DNA of 16,732 nt, from the NCBI GenBank assembly GCA_002329485.1, contig DCTZ01000009.1:1-16732 (forward strand), written 5' to 3'. This stretch comes from Caryophanales bacterium UBA1427. GTDB taxonomy: Bacteria > Bacillota_I > Bacilli_A > ML615J-28 > CAG-313. Below are positions 14,990 through 16,732 of this stretch, in pieces (within the stretch, counting starts at the first letter, position 1; each line of letters begins with the position of its first letter). The position numbers were made by a program, and so were the translations under genes. A model generated the notes under the pieces. It did not search any database, was not told where the DNA came from, and saw only the letters and a list, made by a program, of their open reading frames with translations.

Positions 14990-16489
14990 TTATTTAAAGG
15001 TCAGGGTCGCTTGGACGGCTTTTTGCCAGCCCTTCAGGCGTCTTTCCCGTTCTTCTTCTGTCATATGACTTAGGAAAAGCCTGTCCACCTGATGGTATTT
15101 TTTGATTTCTTCGGTTGATTTAAACCACCCGATGGCAAGAGCGGCCAAATAGAACGCTCCGAGAGCGGTTGTTTCCAGACAGCGCGGCCGAACCAATTTC
15201 ACGTTCAGCAAATCGGCCTGAAATTGCATGAGGAAATTGTTGACGCTAGCTCCGCCGTCAACACCCAAATACTGAATGTCGAAGCCGGCTTCTTTTTTCA
15301 TGACATCCATGACGTCTTTGGCCTGATAGGCGATTCCTTCAATCACCGCCGCAATCACATTTTCTTTGGTGGTTGCGCGGGTCAGACCGAAAATCGCACC
15401 TCTGGCATCGTTGTCCCAGTAAGGGGTTCCCAAACCGACAAAAGCCGGAACCATGTAGACGCCGCCGCTATCGGGATTTTTTTGCAGGTATTCTTCGCAA
15501 TCGCTCGATTTGGGAAAAAACTTCAGTCCGTCTCTTAACCACTGAACCGCCGCCCCCGCCACAAACACCGAACCTTCCAGGGCATACTCGATTTTTCCGT
15601 TGATGCCCCAGGCAATGGTAGTCAAAAGTCCGGCTTGGGAATAAATCGGCACTTCTTTCGTATTCATCAGGATAAAACAGCCGGTGCCGTAAGTGCTTTT
15701 GATGGAGCCTTTGTCGAAACAACATTGGCCGAACAAGGCCGCCTGCTGGTCGCCGACGAGGGAAGCGATTTTTACTTGAGCATTCGGAAAAAATTCCCTT
15801 AGTCCATCCGCACCCCCCACCAAACAAGCGCTATCGACGACTTGGGGGAATAAGCTGAGCGGGAAATCAAATAAGGCAAGCAATTCCTCGTCCCAGTTCA
15901 ACGTATTGATATTGAAGACCATCGTGCGCGAAGCGTTGGAATAATCGGTAATATGGTGTTTTCCTTTCGTCAGACGCCAAAGCAGATACGTTTCGACGGT
16001 CCCGAACAGGATTTCGCCTCTTTTGGCTTTTTCACTGCTGCCCGGTACATGATCCAAAATCCAGCGGATTTTGCTTGCGGAAAAGTAAGGGTTAATCATC
16101 AAGCCGGTTTTTTGGTGGACGGTTTTTTGGTACCCTTTGCTAATCCACTCCTCGCAAATCGCCGTCGATTGCCGCGATTGCCAGACGATGGCATGATAAA
16201 GCGGCTTTCCGGTAATTTTATCCCAGAGAATGGTTGTTTCCCTTTGGTTGGTTATGCCCAGCGCTTCGATGGATTCAATGGACAGATGGGCTTGGTTTAG
16301 GGCATCTTTGATTGTTTGAATAACCGTTTCGAAGATTTCTTCCGGGTTTTGTTCGACCCATCCGTTATTGGGACAGATTTGGGCGATTTCCATTTGGGAA
16401 CTGGCCATGATTTGGCCTTTGCGATTAAAAATAATTGATCTTGTACTCGTCGTTCCTTGATCGATTGCTAAAATGTATGTCTCTTTCAT
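14990..16489 (-). CDS. glpK: Glycerol kinase
   Basis: 499 residues, the usual length. It phosphorylates glycerol to sn-glycerol 3-phosphate with ATP in the cytoplasm. FGGY-family features run in order: the ATP-binding IDQGTTSTRSIIF near the N-terminus, GWVEQNP, ITNQRETT with the substrate-binding Arg/Glu pair, the ITDYSNASRTM segment, VGDQQAALFGQ, YGTGCFILMNT, NARGAIFGLTRATTKENV and LGVDGGASVNNFLMQ. In the loop before VGDQQ, where PTS-regulated Gram-positive enzymes carry a His phosphorylated by HPr, this protein has Glu at about residue 232 (REFFPNAQ). The ATG at 16489 is preferred because AGAGGA is 6 bases upstream; an ATG two codons earlier directly abuts that site. It is preceded by its own promoter, and no glpF or glpO/glpD is in the window. 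Confidence 0.96.
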   Translation of the reverse strand: MKETYILAIDQGTTSTRSIIFNRKGQIMASSQMEIAQICPNNGWVEQNPEEIFETVIQTIKDALNQAHLSIESIEALGITNQRETTILWDKITGKPLYHAIVWQSRQSTAICEEWISKGYQKTVHQKTGLMINPYFSASKIRWILDHVPGSSEKAKRGEILFGTVETYLLWRLTKGKHHITDYSNASRTMVFNINTLNWDEELLALFDFPLSLFPQVVDSACLVGGADGLREFFPNAQVKIASLVGDQQAALFGQCCFDKGSIKSTYGTGCFILMNTKEVPIYSQAGLLTTIAWGINGKIEYALEGSVFVAGAAVQWLRDGLKFFPKSSDCEEYLQKNPDSGGVYMVPAFVGLGTPYWDNDARGAIFGLTRATTKENVIAAVIEGIAYQAKDVMDVMKKEAGFDIQYLGVDGGASVNNFLMQFQADLLNVKLVRPRCLETTALGAFYLAALAIGWFKSTEEIKKYHQVDRLFLSHMTEEERERRLKGWQKAVQATLTFK

Positions 16490-16512
16490 CGCCATTCCTC
16501 TTTTCTTATTTC

Positions 16513-16541
16513 ATTATACTAAAAAAATCGATTTTTTTCAA
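16513..16541 (-). promoter_or_regulatory. Promoter of glpK with an 18-bp palindrome
   Basis: On the minus strand TTGAAA (16536-16541) and a perfect TATAAT (16513-16518) are 17 bases apart. The perfect palindrome AAAAAAATCGATTTTTTT (16521-16538) fills the spacer and runs into the -35, a position where a repressor could block polymerase. It lacks the usual catabolite-control (cre) core, so no known regulator can be named. Confidence 0.75.
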
Positions 16542-16549
16542 ACAAACAA

Positions 16550-16599
16550 AAACACCATTTTTACCGGTTGTTTTGGTCAAACCGAGAAAAATGGTGTTT
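16550..16599 (-). terminator. Terminator between mscL and glpK
   Basis: AAACACCATTTTT and AAAAATGGTGTTT are perfect 13-bp complements. The enclosed 24 bases contain an inner CGGTT/AACCG stem. On the minus strand the stem is followed by TGTTTGTTTG, and on the plus strand by GCTTTTAATTTTTTT. It ends the mscL transcript before the glpK promoter. Confidence 0.8.
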
Positions 16600-16634
16600 G
16601 CTTTTAATTTTTTTGGATTTGTTTTTAGCTGACT

Positions 16635-16732
16635 TTATTCTTTTCCTTCTTTAAGCAAATCGCGGATTTCTTTTAACAAGACAATATCGGCAGGTTCCGG
16701 TTGGGCTTTTTGAGTTTCCGCTTCGGCTTCTT
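16635..16732 (-). CDS. mscL: C-terminal end of large-conductance mechanosensitive channel
   Basis: Only the last 31 codons are in the window and the gene continues past the right edge. The readable tail is acidic (EAEAETQKAQPEPAD) and ends IVLLKEIRDLLKEGKE. The xxLLxEIRDLLK pattern is the conserved C-terminal cytoplasmic helix of MscL, the homopentameric channel that releases solutes on hypo-osmotic shock. The variable acidic linker before it is also normal for the family. The call rests on this short segment alone. A strong hairpin terminator follows the stop. Confidence 0.75.
   Translation of the reverse strand, partial: EAEAETQKAQPEPADIVLLKEIRDLLKEGKE

Noticed and set aside
1..16732. Mycoplasma-type genetic code, suggested by the possible Mollicutes affinity
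   Set aside because: Conserved Trp positions use TGG and every conserved gene is full length with TGA read as stop.
1..16732. Mobile element, prophage, CRISPR array or tRNA gene
   Set aside because: I saw no transposase, integrase, terminal repeats, regularly spaced repeats or tRNA-like cloverleaf on either strand. Coding style is uniform across the window.

Overview
The window reads as a chromosomal segment of a low-to-moderate GC Firmicutes-type bacterium (Bacilli, or a lineage near Erysipelotrichia/Mollicutes). The support is strong AGGAGG ribosome sites, TTGnnn-17-TATAAT promoters, mostly TAA stops, the apt-rel-dtd gene order, and SpoIIIAH-, SpoVB-, YetF- and TIGR04086-type proteins. Every gene reads through with TGA as a stop, so Mycoplasma-type recoding is not needed. 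The species cannot be named from sequence alone. There is no rRNA, tRNA, CRISPR array, transposase or phage gene. Genes are tightly packed and no gene-free stretch exceeds 300 bases.

Layout. (1) Positions 61-6989, minus strand: one apparent six-gene operon running from a promoter near 6984-7012 to a hairpin terminator at 54-86. Its order is apt (adenine salvage), rel (bifunctional (p)ppGpp synthetase/hydrolase), dtd (D-aminoacyl-tRNA deacylase), a large cytoplasmic protein that looks like a decayed GAF/PAS/GGDEF/EAL signalling protein, a four-helix membrane protein (tentatively DUF1189-like), and a SpoIIIAH-like membrane protein. (2) 7141-8658, plus strand: a SpoVB/MurJ-type polysaccharide or lipid flippase, divergent from the operon. 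(3) 8645-9439, minus strand: a helical protein of unknown function with a degenerate J-domain-like patch. Its end overlaps the flippase gene inside a shared perfect palindrome. (4) 9530-11310, minus strand: an SGNH hydrolase, with a YetF/DUF421 membrane protein upstream of it. (5) 11368-11739, plus strand: a TIGR04086-type small membrane protein. (6) 11767-12603, minus strand: a NadC-family protein missing many canonical active-site residues. (7) 12722-14905, minus strand: a two-gene unit of an SPFH protein with zinc ribbons and a zinc-ribbon membrane protein, resembling the YdjI/YdjG pair of Bacillus subtilis. (8) 14990-16489, minus strand: glycerol kinase with its own promoter. (9) 16635 to the window edge: the C-terminal end of MscL.

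How the genes fit together. The long operon couples purine salvage (apt feeds the nucleotide pool used by Rel) and translational quality control (dtd) to three less characterised proteins. One of these is probably a catalytically dead relative of cyclic-di-GMP enzymes and two are membrane proteins. The SPFH/zinc-ribbon pair and MscL suggest envelope-stress functions. The points most worth a second look are the NadC-like protein with a rewritten active site, the degenerate GGDEF/EAL protein co-transcribed with rel, the isolated SpoIIIAH homologue, and the palindrome that encodes both ends of two convergent genes.
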